The position numbers and the translations under genes were made by a program. Shown piece by piece: positions 47,701 to 52,517 of a stretch of DNA of 64,000 nt. Source of the DNA: Ascaphus truei (Eukaryota; Chordata; Amphibia; Anura; Ascaphidae); contig CM071568.1 in the NCBI GenBank assembly GCA_036426205.1, positions 42,522,723 through 42,586,722 of the forward strand, written 5' to 3'. The notes under the pieces were generated by a model. It was not told the DNA's origin, made no database searches, and was given only the letters and a program-made list of their open reading frames with translations. How positions within the stretch are numbered: position 1 is the stretch's first letter; each line of letters starts with the position of its first letter.

Positions 47701-50700
47701 ATTTTCTATTTTGGACACGATCATGTAAAAATATTATTTTACGAGTTTCCTTATAAATAGCAGCCATGATTATTTCCCACAGATAAAAAGGGACTATATG
47801 GAAACCCTGTAATCATTGAATAGCCACTGCATCCTTTCCCCAATTACTTCTGAGCTGCTAAATCAGCGGTGCGCAAACTAGGGGGCAGGAGATTTTTGTG
47901 TGTGTGTGGGGTGGGGCGGCGGTGGTTGCAGAGGTTCCGCGCTCTCACCCCCAAGCATTTAAATTAAATGCCGGGGGACCGCGCGAGGCCTCTGCAACCT
48001 CTACTTACCGGGATTCATCCAGCTTCAGCATGCGTGACCATGGCAACGCGGCGTCAAATGACGTCACAGTTGCCCTGGTAACAGCACGTCAAATGACGCC
48101 GCGGGTCACGTGACGTCACAATCCCGCGGCGTCATTTGACGTGCGTGAGGTAAGTAGGGGGGCGCCCAACGGAGCAGGTAAGGGGGGGGTTAGGGAGACG
48201 CCGCAAAAAGAATTCACACGCCCCTGCTCTAAGTAAAGCAGTATGCGTTATATATTCTGGCGATATTAGCTCCTTTTGCTATTTGCAGGCACCCCGGCCT
48301 TAAATATGTCCTTTATTAAAGGTTATATACTGAAACATACTGGACACCTACAAGCTCCTATTGAACCCCCAAAATAACTTAGTTATTTTGGGGGTTCAAT
48401 AGGAGCTTGTAGGTGTCCAGTATGCTTTATTAAAGGTTTACACATGGTGGAGATGGTGTTATATTGATTTATGTTTTCACTGCATTGCAAATTCGACATA
48501 CTGCCGAGTACCATAAACGCCAAGCATAGATCTGATACTCCATTATAGTTCATACGACCGGATTATGGATCACTGATCAATTATTGAACTGCTTTCTCTT
48601 TAGCTCTGAGCTCTCATACATGATTTGCTTCCAATAAACAGCTGTTGCAGCGAGATATCTTTTTGGTTCTCTGAGCCACCTGCTTGTGCTCATAACCAAA
48701 TCACTATATTTCCCTGTGCTTCAGACACTAACAGATTGTAAGTTCCTCGGAACAGGGGCTCATTGTTTTATAGTCACTGCAGCCATTAATATTAATGTTA
48801 TATAAGAAATTATTATAATGATTACAATCTTGATTTAACCCCTTAGACAGACATGATGCCTTGCTGAACAAAGCATGATGTGAGGTGCCCCCCTGGGACT
48901 GGAGAGGTTGATGTCCTTTTTTTATTCCTCCACTGTCAGAGAGGTCAGCAAAAAATATATTATGGAATTAGACAGGGTTAATGGATTCCATAGCAGATCT
49001 TACCTCTCCATCACAAGCTCCTGAGAGCACCGTGGACAAGCTCTTGGGATGTTTTGCCATGCAGTTCACCCCATCTTTGTGACCCTCCAGTGAAGCGATG
49101 AAAGGCTTTGCAAATACTCGCTCGAGTTTGGTGGCATTGAGCGCTCGTGTGTACTCCCGAGGGACTTCAAAGGGGTGTAAGGCTGGGTCATAGTTCCTAG
49201 GAACTGGAATCAAAGAAGTTGCACATTTGCTGTTGAACGCTGACATGCTTGCTCCCCCATGAGTTCTGCGGCCCCTCCTATGTTACCAATGTTCACACAC
49301 TCCCATATGTACACACATATATACAAACACTCTCAATGGTATAATATATACAAAAAAAAGTATTGACACTTCCAAGTTAAAATAACATGCACCCTTTACA
49401 TTTCTCTTTATAAAATGGCATGTATCACATCTGAGACATGGTATAGGTTCTAGAAAGAAAGGTCAAGTGTGATGAATACATCAGACGACAGAGAAGCCCA
49501 ATGCTACATCCAACATGACAGAAATACACAGTAAAATACTTATATATTCTCTTGAAGTAGGGTCATTTAGTTTAACCTTTGGCCAAAGCGTTGTAAGCTT
49601 GCGAGCCACGTCAAGGCAGACAGCTGTTCGCAAGTCCTAACACTACCAGATAAAATACTAATATACCTCTATTAGGATTAAAATTCTCATTTACCTCTAT
49701 TAGGAGGGAGAAAGACCACAGTGAGTCTATATCTAGCAGAATGAGGCACTTGCAAACTAGGGAAGTGGGGAGGGGCGGGCTTAAAACCTGGGAAGGAGGA
49801 GCCACTAACCCCCACCAGCTGGAACAGCTGAGAATGGGTTAACAAAACACAGAACCCCAGTAAGCTCTTTTTGGGAACCCCTGAGCCCCCACAAAATATA
49901 TATATGTATATGTGTCAAAATGGAGTGCTATTGAGCGTGGCATATGTATACAACAGACGACAGAGAAGCCCAATGCTACATCCAACATGACAGAAATACA
50001 CAGTAAAATACTTATATATTCTCTTGAATGTGATGAATACATGTAAGCGTAGGTTGTGGCTTGCTTGCAGGCGAACGGATCGATCGGCAACTTAGCTAAT
50101 CACTTGCCAGTGTGCAGATTGTATTGATGAACATATAAAACTAGCTGATATACCCGGCGTTGCCCGGGATGTGCTTGTCACGCGGTGTCCCTCCCTCCCC
50201 CTGTACCCGTGGCTGGCTGCCGGGCAGGAGGGGGTGTTCTTCCCCTCCCCCGTTCCAGCCGATCCTTCAACCCCAACTCTTCCCCCCCCTGGTCCCCGGA
50301 CACTCTCTCCTCTTCCCCCCACCCCACTGAGTCCACCGGAACTCCTTCCCAACCCCCCCCGGTACTCCTTTCTCAGTCCCCAGCACTCCTTTCACTCCCT
50401 CCCCCTTCAAGTCCCCAGCGCTCCTTTATCGTTGGATCGGCGGATCACCTGCTTCTCGTTGTTAGCGCGCCCGGGTGTGGGGACACCCGGCAGGTACCAT
50501 TCGCCAAACGTGCACTAACACCGGTATAATAAGGCGCTGATCACGCCTAGAGGGGCGGGCATCTTTTGGGGACACTTATTGGGTGAAGTGACCAAGGGAC
50601 ACCTCTGGTTCTGTGGATATGGTGTGGGGATACACAGTGGTTGGACAACGCCCTGCGCGGCGAGGTTTAGCTGTAACCATTAGTATTGCTATTGCCTGTA

Positions 50701-52010
50701 TGTGGTTTATGGTTATTGCTCACAGTAAATGTTATTATTGTTATTCTTATCACCTGTGGACTGTTATTAATAGTTCCTGCTCTGGGTTATCCCATCTAAT
50801 TGGGATCCCGTGCAGGTGGAGGCGCTGCCACTCAGTATATTCGTTACCCCAGGCTCTCAGTAGTGGAGGCTCAGATCCCTGTGAGCCGACAGGTACCGCC
50901 AGCACTAGTAGACCCTTCACATAGCCATGCCACCTTTGGCTACTAGTTTGTTCCCTCCTAGCAGTAAGTCCTGGTACAAGCAGACCTTGCCAGTAGTTGC
51001 TATGGGGGTTTTCCCCCTCCACTTTGGTACTGCACTTGAGTGACAGCAGAGGGTGGTACATCCTGTTGTAGCTGGGACACCGGGGTGCCCGTCTCCTGGC
51101 TGTACTTAAGGGCAGGACCGCCCTAAAGTTAGTTGTTGTTCCTTCCCCACTTGAGGAAGGAAGGTCGCACATTGGAGAGGCTGCATATTGGGCCTACTCT
51201 ATTCCTCTTCCCCTTGGGGGAGATTGAGTGTGTACCTCCGCCTCTGCTAGGGAGGTGGGGAAGAGCCAAGATGGCTGCGGGTGCCCTTGGCCTGTAGTGA
51301 CGGTCCAGGGACCATCTTCAGTGATAGCTGACCTGACAGACTGTATTCGGCAGAAGACTGTTGTGTAACTGTTACTGCAGAGTGTAGTAATATACCTCCT
51401 GCCTGGTGCGTGATCTAACTGGGGGGAGAGGTAATAAGTTCTACCGTGGGAGATCACCTTCAGTTCCTGGAGCCTATGGAAGCGCTGCACTGCTAAGGAG
51501 ATATGTGGGGTATGAACCCCAGAAGCCTGTTCCTGTGTCCCCAATACCACCGGCATACGACTCAGCCCTCCTGTTGCCAGCAAGTATATGCTCCACACAC
51601 CCTGTACTGGCCCCTATCTGCGATTGGGTGGGAGAAACACTAATATAATATATATATTGTAGTGAGAGCACATACATGTGAAACACATGTTTCTGTGAAA
51701 TACACAAACACATACATGTGGTATTATTACACACCCAAATAAATATGCATATACAAACACACATGCAGCATCTCTACCCTCTTTATTTCCCCCTCCAGTT
51801 TTAATGAGATTGAATACACACTGGCTTCCTGATCTGTATACAGCACTTCCCTACCTCCTCCTCCCCCCGTGTCCCTCCCCGGCAGCAGGATATGTATCTC
51901 TCACGCCGGGCTGTGCACGCCCTGTGTGCCCCGCACTCACTTCTCTGCAGGTCCCTCTTGGTCTCGCGCACGTAATCATCCGGATTCCTGCTCAGAACCT
52001 TCACCTTCAT
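21484..52010 (-). CDS. DCAF13: DCAF13 (WDSOF1), exons 1-10 of a probable 11
   Basis: Nucleolar WD40 protein with a C-terminal Sof1 domain. In the family it is part of the U3 snoRNP/small-subunit processome for 18S rRNA maturation and serves as a substrate receptor of CUL4-DDB1 ubiquitin ligase. Exons (minus): 51941-52010, 49004-49203, 47440-47547, 46321-46410, 44031-44186, 42719-42796, 41373-41455, 39859-40023, 38771-38906, 21484-21647. They join in one frame to 1,250 nt (416 codons plus 2 nt) with GT-AG introns throughout. Human DCAF13 has 445 residues, so about 29 C-terminal residues (one lysine-rich exon) are missing here. Residues 60-360 hold the WD repeats, with YDMR at 224-227 and 266-269 fitting WDxR boxes for DDB1 docking. 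Residues 363-416 are Sof1. Intron 9 is 17.1 kb; the other introns are 0.8-2.8 kb. The gene shares a promoter region with SLC25A32. Confidence 0.97.
21722..21922. mobile_element. MITE with CTAGGGTTAC terminal inverted repeats
   Basis: The left end CTAGGGTTACTATACATCC mirrors the right end (reverse complement) CTAGGGTTACCATACGTCC, giving about 25-bp terminal inverted repeats with few mismatches over a 201-bp element. The interior is CpG-rich (TGCATGCACGAACG, GTCGACGCGCGAGCG). It lies 75 bp upstream of the DCAF13 exon 10 acceptor in gene sense. The superfamily was not determined. Confidence 0.8.
22240..22800 (-). repeat. CR1 LINE 3' fragment (minus), with an L2 3'-end fragment inside
   Basis: In minus sense it reads the terminal CR1 region also present at 37490-37900: CATCCCTTAAGGTTGGAGG (22745-22765), GTTCTTTACAGTAAGGGCAG (about 22565-22585), CCATGGAGACTG, and a 3' end near 22245 related to AACATAGGTTGGACTTCA. 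Within it, 22590-22720 is an L2 3'-UTR piece (TATATAGCGCCATTAATGTAC), the same segment seen at 4150-4300. Both are short dead fragments in DCAF13 intron 9. Confidence 0.65.
22950..23580. repeat. GC-rich low-complexity block with a 27-bp inverted repeat
   Basis: GGGTGAAGGGCAGGGGTGGG-type minisatellite (22955-23095), then two near-copies of a segment containing CGCTTCCCCTCC and CGGGAGCC (23275-23400). After a GT run come the arms 23477-23503 and 23536-23562, reverse complements with one mismatch, each with a CCAAT/ATTGG box. Long apparent ORFs across it are compositional. It could be the inside of a transposon, but outer termini were not identified. Confidence 0.6.
23637..23725. repeat. AT dinucleotide tract
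   Basis: Imperfect (TA)n microsatellite of about 90 bp. Confidence 0.9.
24022..24946. mobile_element. pogo/Tigger-like non-autonomous DNA transposon with internal minisatellites
   Basis: Termini CAGCTCAACCCCGTTATAGC (left) and its near-exact inverse (right), each bordered by TA: the TA duplication and CAG ends fit the Tc1/mariner superfamily, pogo/Tigger branch. Inside are an 11-bp (CACACTCACAG)n array (24116-24222) and a G-rich array of GCGAGGCTGGGGG/AAAATCGGT units (24296-24730). No transposase is encoded. Apparent ORFs of 66-133 codons here follow the repeat composition. Confidence 0.8.
25029..25185. repeat. Repeat family R2, copy 1
   Basis: The block from CAGAACCCCAGCAAGCTC through GGGAACCCCTGAGCC, TTGAGCGTGGCATATGTA, AGAGAAGCCCACTGCTACAT and CCAACATGACAGAAATACA recurs at 49850-50035 and in part at 49470-49557. 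It is an interspersed repeat without obvious termini. Confidence 0.75.
25310..25670. repeat. Interspersed repeat shared with 58060-58320
   Basis: Shares GGACCTTTA, AAGTATCTCTGGGAGCAGG (versus AAGTATTTCTGGAAGCAGG), GGTCCCTGGA and GGTTCAGCTC, in the same order, with 58060-58320. Both end near TTGCTGCTTTAA/TTAATGCAGCAA-type sequence. It is a degenerate repeat of unknown class. Confidence 0.5.
25671..27530. other. Repeat-poor intronic stretch of DCAF13
   Basis: No exon or repeat termini recognised. 26340-26600 is noticeably complex AT-rich sequence with several ATTTAAA/TAATTAAA motifs and no stop-free frames. Confidence 0.4.
27543..27875. mobile_element. hAT-like MITE, family M1, copy 2
   Basis: Left end CAGCTGTGTGCAGACT; right end reads GTTTGGGCGCCCCTT. 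CTCTAAGT (27535-27542) and CTCTAAGA (27876-27883) form a 7/8 target duplication. The interior holds CTATGGCAACACTGCG, CAAATGACGCCGCGGGGTCA and GTCACGTGACGTCAC (27751-27765). Confidence 0.8.
27884..27996. repeat. Fragment of a fold-back hAT-like MITE (family M2)
   Basis: Half element reading AGCAGGGATATCCTGAAAAC, CTTGAGGACTGGAGTTGCCC and ACCCCTG, related to the palindromic elements at 44269-44438 and 58755-58934 and to 40096-40210. It abuts the M1 copy directly. Confidence 0.65.
27997..29876. other. Intronic stretch, nothing recognised
   Basis: No gene-like frame or repeat termini. Short ORFs are uninformative. Confidence 0.4.
29877..30528 (+). pseudogene. CR1 LINE, 5' part (APE endonuclease)
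   Basis: Frames read [16 protein letters not shown], then [32 protein letters not shown] and MGDFNYPD, the APE endonuclease domain of CR1-clade ORF2. [12 protein letters not shown] follows in another frame. It is cut at 30528 by the pogo/Tigger-like element and resumes at 35655. The 5' end is truncated near 29877. Frame breaks at about 30241 and elsewhere show that it is dead. Confidence 0.85.
31267..31322. repeat. TA microsatellite
   Basis: (TA)n run with CTGTATA interruptions. Confidence 0.9.
31340..32860 (+). pseudogene. Rex/L2-type LINE reverse transcriptase and 3' end, decayed
   Basis: Contains [15 protein letters not shown], [35 protein letters not shown] and [20 protein letters not shown] (reverse transcriptase motifs). 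The YADD box is degraded (the frame reads [10 protein letters not shown]). Downstream blocks include a [17 protein letters not shown] frame at about 32260 and a [23 protein letters not shown] frame at about 32540. The 3' end has ACATACTTGAAAATGAGAGG and CTCAATGTATTCTTCCTAG. Frameshifts are frequent. Its class is inferred from these motifs. Confidence 0.75.
33556..34385. repeat. CTCT and CACTCAGTCACA minisatellite array
   Basis: CTCTGTCTCTCT-type tract merging into units of CACTCAGT, CACACGCTCAGT and CACACACACAGT. All three plus frames are open for up to 318 codons solely through this composition. It lies inside the pogo/Tigger-like element. Confidence 0.95.
34905..35195. repeat. Second CACTCAGTCACACA array
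   Basis: Continuation of the array after about 500 bp of pyrimidine-rich sequence (34400-34900). Units are CACTCAGTCACACACTGT and shorter. Confidence 0.95.
35350..35460. repeat. Short GGGAGGGGGAACGGACACAGAT minisatellite
   Basis: About four to five units of roughly 23 bp with the core GATGGGAGGGGGAACNGACA, near the right end of the pogo/Tigger-like element. Confidence 0.85.
35655..37920 (+). pseudogene. CR1 LINE, 3' part (reverse transcriptase and 3' UTR)
   Basis: After the interruption the frame continues [19 protein letters not shown], then [15 protein letters not shown] (36235-36280). The open frame 36371-37063 reads [76 protein letters not shown] and FADDTKLCK, a nearly intact CR1 reverse transcriptase core. 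The C-terminal region runs to about 37780, and the 3' end finishes in TACTATGTAACTATGTAA. Frame breaks at 36229, 37063 and later make it inactive. Confidence 0.9.
37921..38110. repeat. Telomere-like TTAGGG-rich repeat fragment
   Basis: Degenerate TTTAGGGTAGGGGTAGTGTT-type sequence (37925-38010), then GCGGCGAGGCGGCTAAAC and GGTCGCAGCAAAACGTCCGC. It resembles one half of the element at 60457-60790 in opposite orientation. It starts directly at the CR1 3' end. Confidence 0.5.
38111..38770. other. DCAF13 intron 9, exon-proximal part
   Basis: No repeat termini or coding sequence identified. The DCAF13 donor of exon 9 is at 38770. Confidence 0.4.
38771..38906 (-). CDS. DCAF13: DCAF13 exon 9
   Basis: Encodes residues 317-362: [40 protein letters not shown], the last WD repeat and the lead into Sof1. 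Acceptor CGCAG, donor GTAAGG. It begins with the split codon AG/G and ends on a codon boundary (GGT GTG). It is closely similar to human DCAF13. Confidence 0.97.
39214..39545. repeat. Repeat family R3, copy 1
   Basis: Shares about 300 bp with 40797-41100: CCTTTGGTTGCTATAGCAAC, AACAAACAGATCTGTTG-type block, GAGCTGAAAGCTG, GATCGATCACAGGA and GGCAGCTTAGGTAA. It starts with the palindrome TTGGTTGCTATAGCAACCA, an RFX X-box-like sequence. Confidence 0.75.
39859..40023 (-). CDS. DCAF13: DCAF13 exon 8
   Basis: Encodes residues 262-316: [55 protein letters not shown]. It contains the YDMR box and one complete WD repeat, almost unchanged from human. Acceptor GCAG, donor GTTAGT, split codons at both ends (AG/C and AG/G). 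Confidence 0.97.
40096..40210. repeat. Fold-back hAT-like MITE fragment (family M2)
   Basis: Reads GGGTCGCTAACTCCAATCCT, AAGAGCCACCAACAGCTCAG and GGATATCCCTGCTTCA. This is the left half of an M2 element, truncated before the right arm. Confidence 0.65.
40797..41100. repeat. Repeat family R3, copy 2
   Basis: Second copy of the 39214-39545 repeat, again with GGTTGCTATAGCAACC near its left end and GATCGATCACAGGAGAACGG near the right, ending in an AT/TA run (41105-41127). The tail part (AACGGATCGACCGGCAACTT, then GATTGTATTGATG) is also present at 50078-50130. Confidence 0.75.
41373..41455 (-). CDS. DCAF13: DCAF13 exon 7
   Basis: Encodes residues 235-261: [27 protein letters not shown]. Acceptor GACAG, donor GTGAGT, ends with AG of a split codon. 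The exon is 83 nt and too short to stand out as an ORF; it was identified by matching the expected peptide and intact splice sites. Confidence 0.95.
41616..41916. mobile_element. Harbinger-type MITE (TAA duplication) with a G30 tract
   Basis: Perfect 17-bp terminal inverted repeats GGCTGAGTCCCCGCTGG, flanked by TAA at 41613-41615 and 41917-41919, the 3-bp TWA duplication of PIF/Harbinger. The interior is CpG-rich and carries an uninterrupted run of 30 G (41696-41725). It lies in DCAF13 intron 6. Confidence 0.85.
42719..42796 (-). CDS. DCAF13: DCAF13 exon 6
   Basis: Encodes residues 209-234: [26 protein letters not shown]. It contains the first YDMR (WDxR-type) box. Acceptor TTTCAG; the donor reads GTGCAG, a weak match apart from the obligatory GT. 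At 78 nt it is in phase on both sides. Confidence 0.94.
43011..43352. mobile_element. MITE with GGC..CCCAGTG terminal inverted repeats
   Basis: Left end GGCTACGGCCCCAGTGCTCA is mirrored by the right end GTGACCACTGGGGACCCGGCC (43332-43352). The interior is strongly CpG-rich (GCGGGGGGGGCAGG, CCGGCGGACGCGCC). The termini resemble those of the Harbinger-like element at 41616. No clean target duplication was found. Confidence 0.65.
43833..43856. repeat. Poly-G tract (24 G)
   Basis: Uninterrupted G run directly after a T-rich stretch. Confidence 0.95.
44031..44186 (-). CDS. DCAF13: DCAF13 exon 5
   Basis: Encodes residues 157-208: [52 protein letters not shown]. It has one WD repeat ending in VDIWDEQR. 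Acceptor TTGCAG, donor GTAAGA, 156 nt, in phase. Confidence 0.97.
44269..44438. mobile_element. Fold-back hAT-like MITE (family M2)
   Basis: A 170-bp near-palindrome: left CAGAAGTGGCCAACTCCAGT, right (reverse complement) CAGAGGTGGACAACTTCAGT, with a centre around CTCTGTCGTTGACTGAG. The arms share the ..GGATATCC.GC/GGGATATCCTGA block. Flanks ACTTATAT and TCTTAGAT match at 6 of 8 positions. Confidence 0.8.
44439..44590 (+). repeat. L2-type 3'-end fragment
   Basis: Reads AGATTATAAACTCTTCTAGG ... GTACAACACGATCAAATATG ... ACTATATAAATAAGGATAAT, a decayed L2/SINE 3' end in plus orientation. A similar shorter piece lies at 48735-48830. Confidence 0.55.
44600..46050. other. DCAF13 intron 4, mostly unassigned
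   Basis: A purine-rich low-complexity block (44860-44990) and otherwise no supported feature. Short frames such as 45269-44997 minus have no recognisable domain. Confidence 0.4.
46321..46410 (-). CDS. DCAF13: DCAF13 exon 4
   Basis: Encodes residues 127-156: [30 protein letters not shown]. Acceptor TTTTAG, donor GTAAGA. Exactly 30 codons and in phase, so it is hidden within longer intronic ORFs. Confidence 0.96.
46555..46620. repeat. (CATA)n/(CA)n microsatellite
   Basis: ACATACATACACACACACA-type array in DCAF13 intron 3. Confidence 0.9.
47440..47547 (-). CDS. DCAF13: DCAF13 exon 3
   Basis: Encodes residues 91-126: [36 protein letters not shown]. First full WD repeat and start of the second. 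Acceptor TTTAG (47550-47548), donor GTATGT. 36 codons, in phase. Confidence 0.96.
47864..48226. mobile_element. hAT-like MITE, family M1, copy 3
   Basis: Left end CAGCGGTGCGCAAACTAGG, right end CACACGCCCCTG. Contains GACCATGGCAACGCGG, GTTGCCCTGGTAACAG, repeated CAAATGACG blocks and GTCACGTGACGTCAC (48105-48119). A CCTCTGCAACC/GGTTGCAGAGG inverted pair is internal. It lies in DCAF13 intron 2. Confidence 0.8.
48336..48424. repeat. Perfect 44-bp-arm palindrome
   Basis: Arms 48336-48379 and 48381-48424 are exact reverse complements around a single central T. CTTTATTAAAGGTT occurs just outside on both sides as a direct repeat (48311-48324 and 48425-48438). No transposon terminus is recognisable. 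In DCAF13 pre-mRNA (intron 2) it would form an uninterrupted duplex with almost no loop. Confidence 0.95.
49004..49203 (-). CDS. DCAF13: DCAF13 exon 2
   Basis: Encodes residues 24-90: [67 protein letters not shown]. The N-terminal conserved block and first WD blade strand are close to human. Acceptor TTCCAG, donor GTAAGA; it opens with the split codon A/TT. Confidence 0.98.
49470..49557. repeat. Repeat family R2, partial copy 2
   Basis: GACAGAGAAGCCCAATGCTA, CATCCAACATGACAGAAATA and CTTATATATTCTCTTGAA, nearly identical to 49960-50033, about 480 bp to the right. Confidence 0.75.
49850..50160. repeat. Repeat family R2, copy 3, followed by an R3 tail
   Basis: The R2 block (CAGAACCCCAGTAAGCTCTT to TTCTCTTGAA, 49850-50033) is joined to the R3 tail (GGATCGATCGGCAACTTAGC, 50080-50130). 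It then reads ACTAGCTGATATACCCGGCG (from about 50141) and TTGCCCGGG. The joins suggest that the three blocks are parts of one larger repeat. Confidence 0.65.
50161..50540. repeat. C-rich low-complexity block
   Basis: CCCCTCCC-type pyrimidine-rich DNA with repeated CAGTCCCCAGCACTCCTTTC units (about 50370-50425). Two overlapping plus-strand ORFs of about 115 codons reflect composition. Confidence 0.7.
50541..51645 (+). repeat. LTR-like retroelement fragment, relative of 6065-6840
   Basis: 50905-51645 matches the reverse of 6065-6840 along most of its length: CAGCAGTAAGTCCTGGTACA-type block, TACTTAAGGGCAG (TATA-like, about 51103), CCTTCCCCACTTGAGGAAGG, GGGGAGAGGTAATA, and TGGGAGAAACAC at the end. 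50541-50905 may be internal sequence of the same element or flanking DNA. It lies in DCAF13 intron 1. Confidence 0.5.
51941..52010 (-). CDS. DCAF13: DCAF13 exon 1 (coding part)
   Basis: Encodes [23 protein letters not shown] plus the first base of codon 24. Start ATG at 52010-52008; the upstream in-frame ATG (52079) adds residues not seen in the family, so the conserved MKVK start was preferred. Donor GTGAGT at 51940. Confidence 0.97.
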
Positions 52011-52354
52011 GATGCCGGTTCGGCAGCTTACCTCACTCACACAGACACAACACGTGTGCAGCCGGAACACCGGGGTCACGGCTCACGTGATGGGGGCGTG
52101 AAGCCTGCCGGACTCCGCGGCCGCCATCTTGTCTGAGGGCAGACCGCCGTTTTGCCCACAACCTGCGGTCCGGTGTTGAAGGAGGCGGAACTGGGACGAT
52201 CCCAATTCGTAGTGAAAGCGAGGCCGTGGCTGACAGCAAAGGGCGGGGTTACAAGCGGAGGTCACACACACACACACACACACACACCTCTTCCTGATGA
52301 AACCCGGGTCTCCTGGGCGGCAGAGCTGCAGGTGACCGACCTCCTCTCCGCCAC
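52011..52354. promoter_or_regulatory. Bidirectional DCAF13/SLC25A32 promoter
   Basis: The 344 bp between the two start codons is GC- and CpG-rich and TATA-less. It has GCCGCCATCTTG at 52120-52131 (exact YY1 consensus core in plus orientation), an E-box CTCACGTGATG at 52083-52093, and a second YY1-like ACATGGCGGC overlapping the SLC25A32 start codon. A (CA)n run lies at 52264-52288. The head-to-head layout of two housekeeping genes supports shared control. Transcription start sites cannot be read from sequence alone. Confidence 0.75.
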
Positions 52355-52517
52355 ATGGCGGCCCCCCCGGGTCCCGCACTGCCCTCCTCCCCAGCCGGTA
52401 TGGTGAGGCAGGTTTTCAGGCACGTCCATTATGAGAACCTGGTGGCTGGGCTGAGCGGGGGAGTCCTGTCCACACTAGTGCTGCACCCGCTTGACCTGGT
52501 CAAGATCCGCTTCGCAG
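52355..52517 (+). CDS. SLC25A32: SLC25A32 exon 1
   Basis: Encodes [54 protein letters not shown]: the N-terminus, first transmembrane helix and the first PxDxxK signature. Donor GTACTG at 52518, split codon G/TG. Confidence 0.95.

Noticed and set aside
51804..52136. Plus-strand 110-codon ORF over DCAF13 exon 1
   Set aside because: Antisense shadow of DCAF13 exon 1 and the GC-rich promoter.
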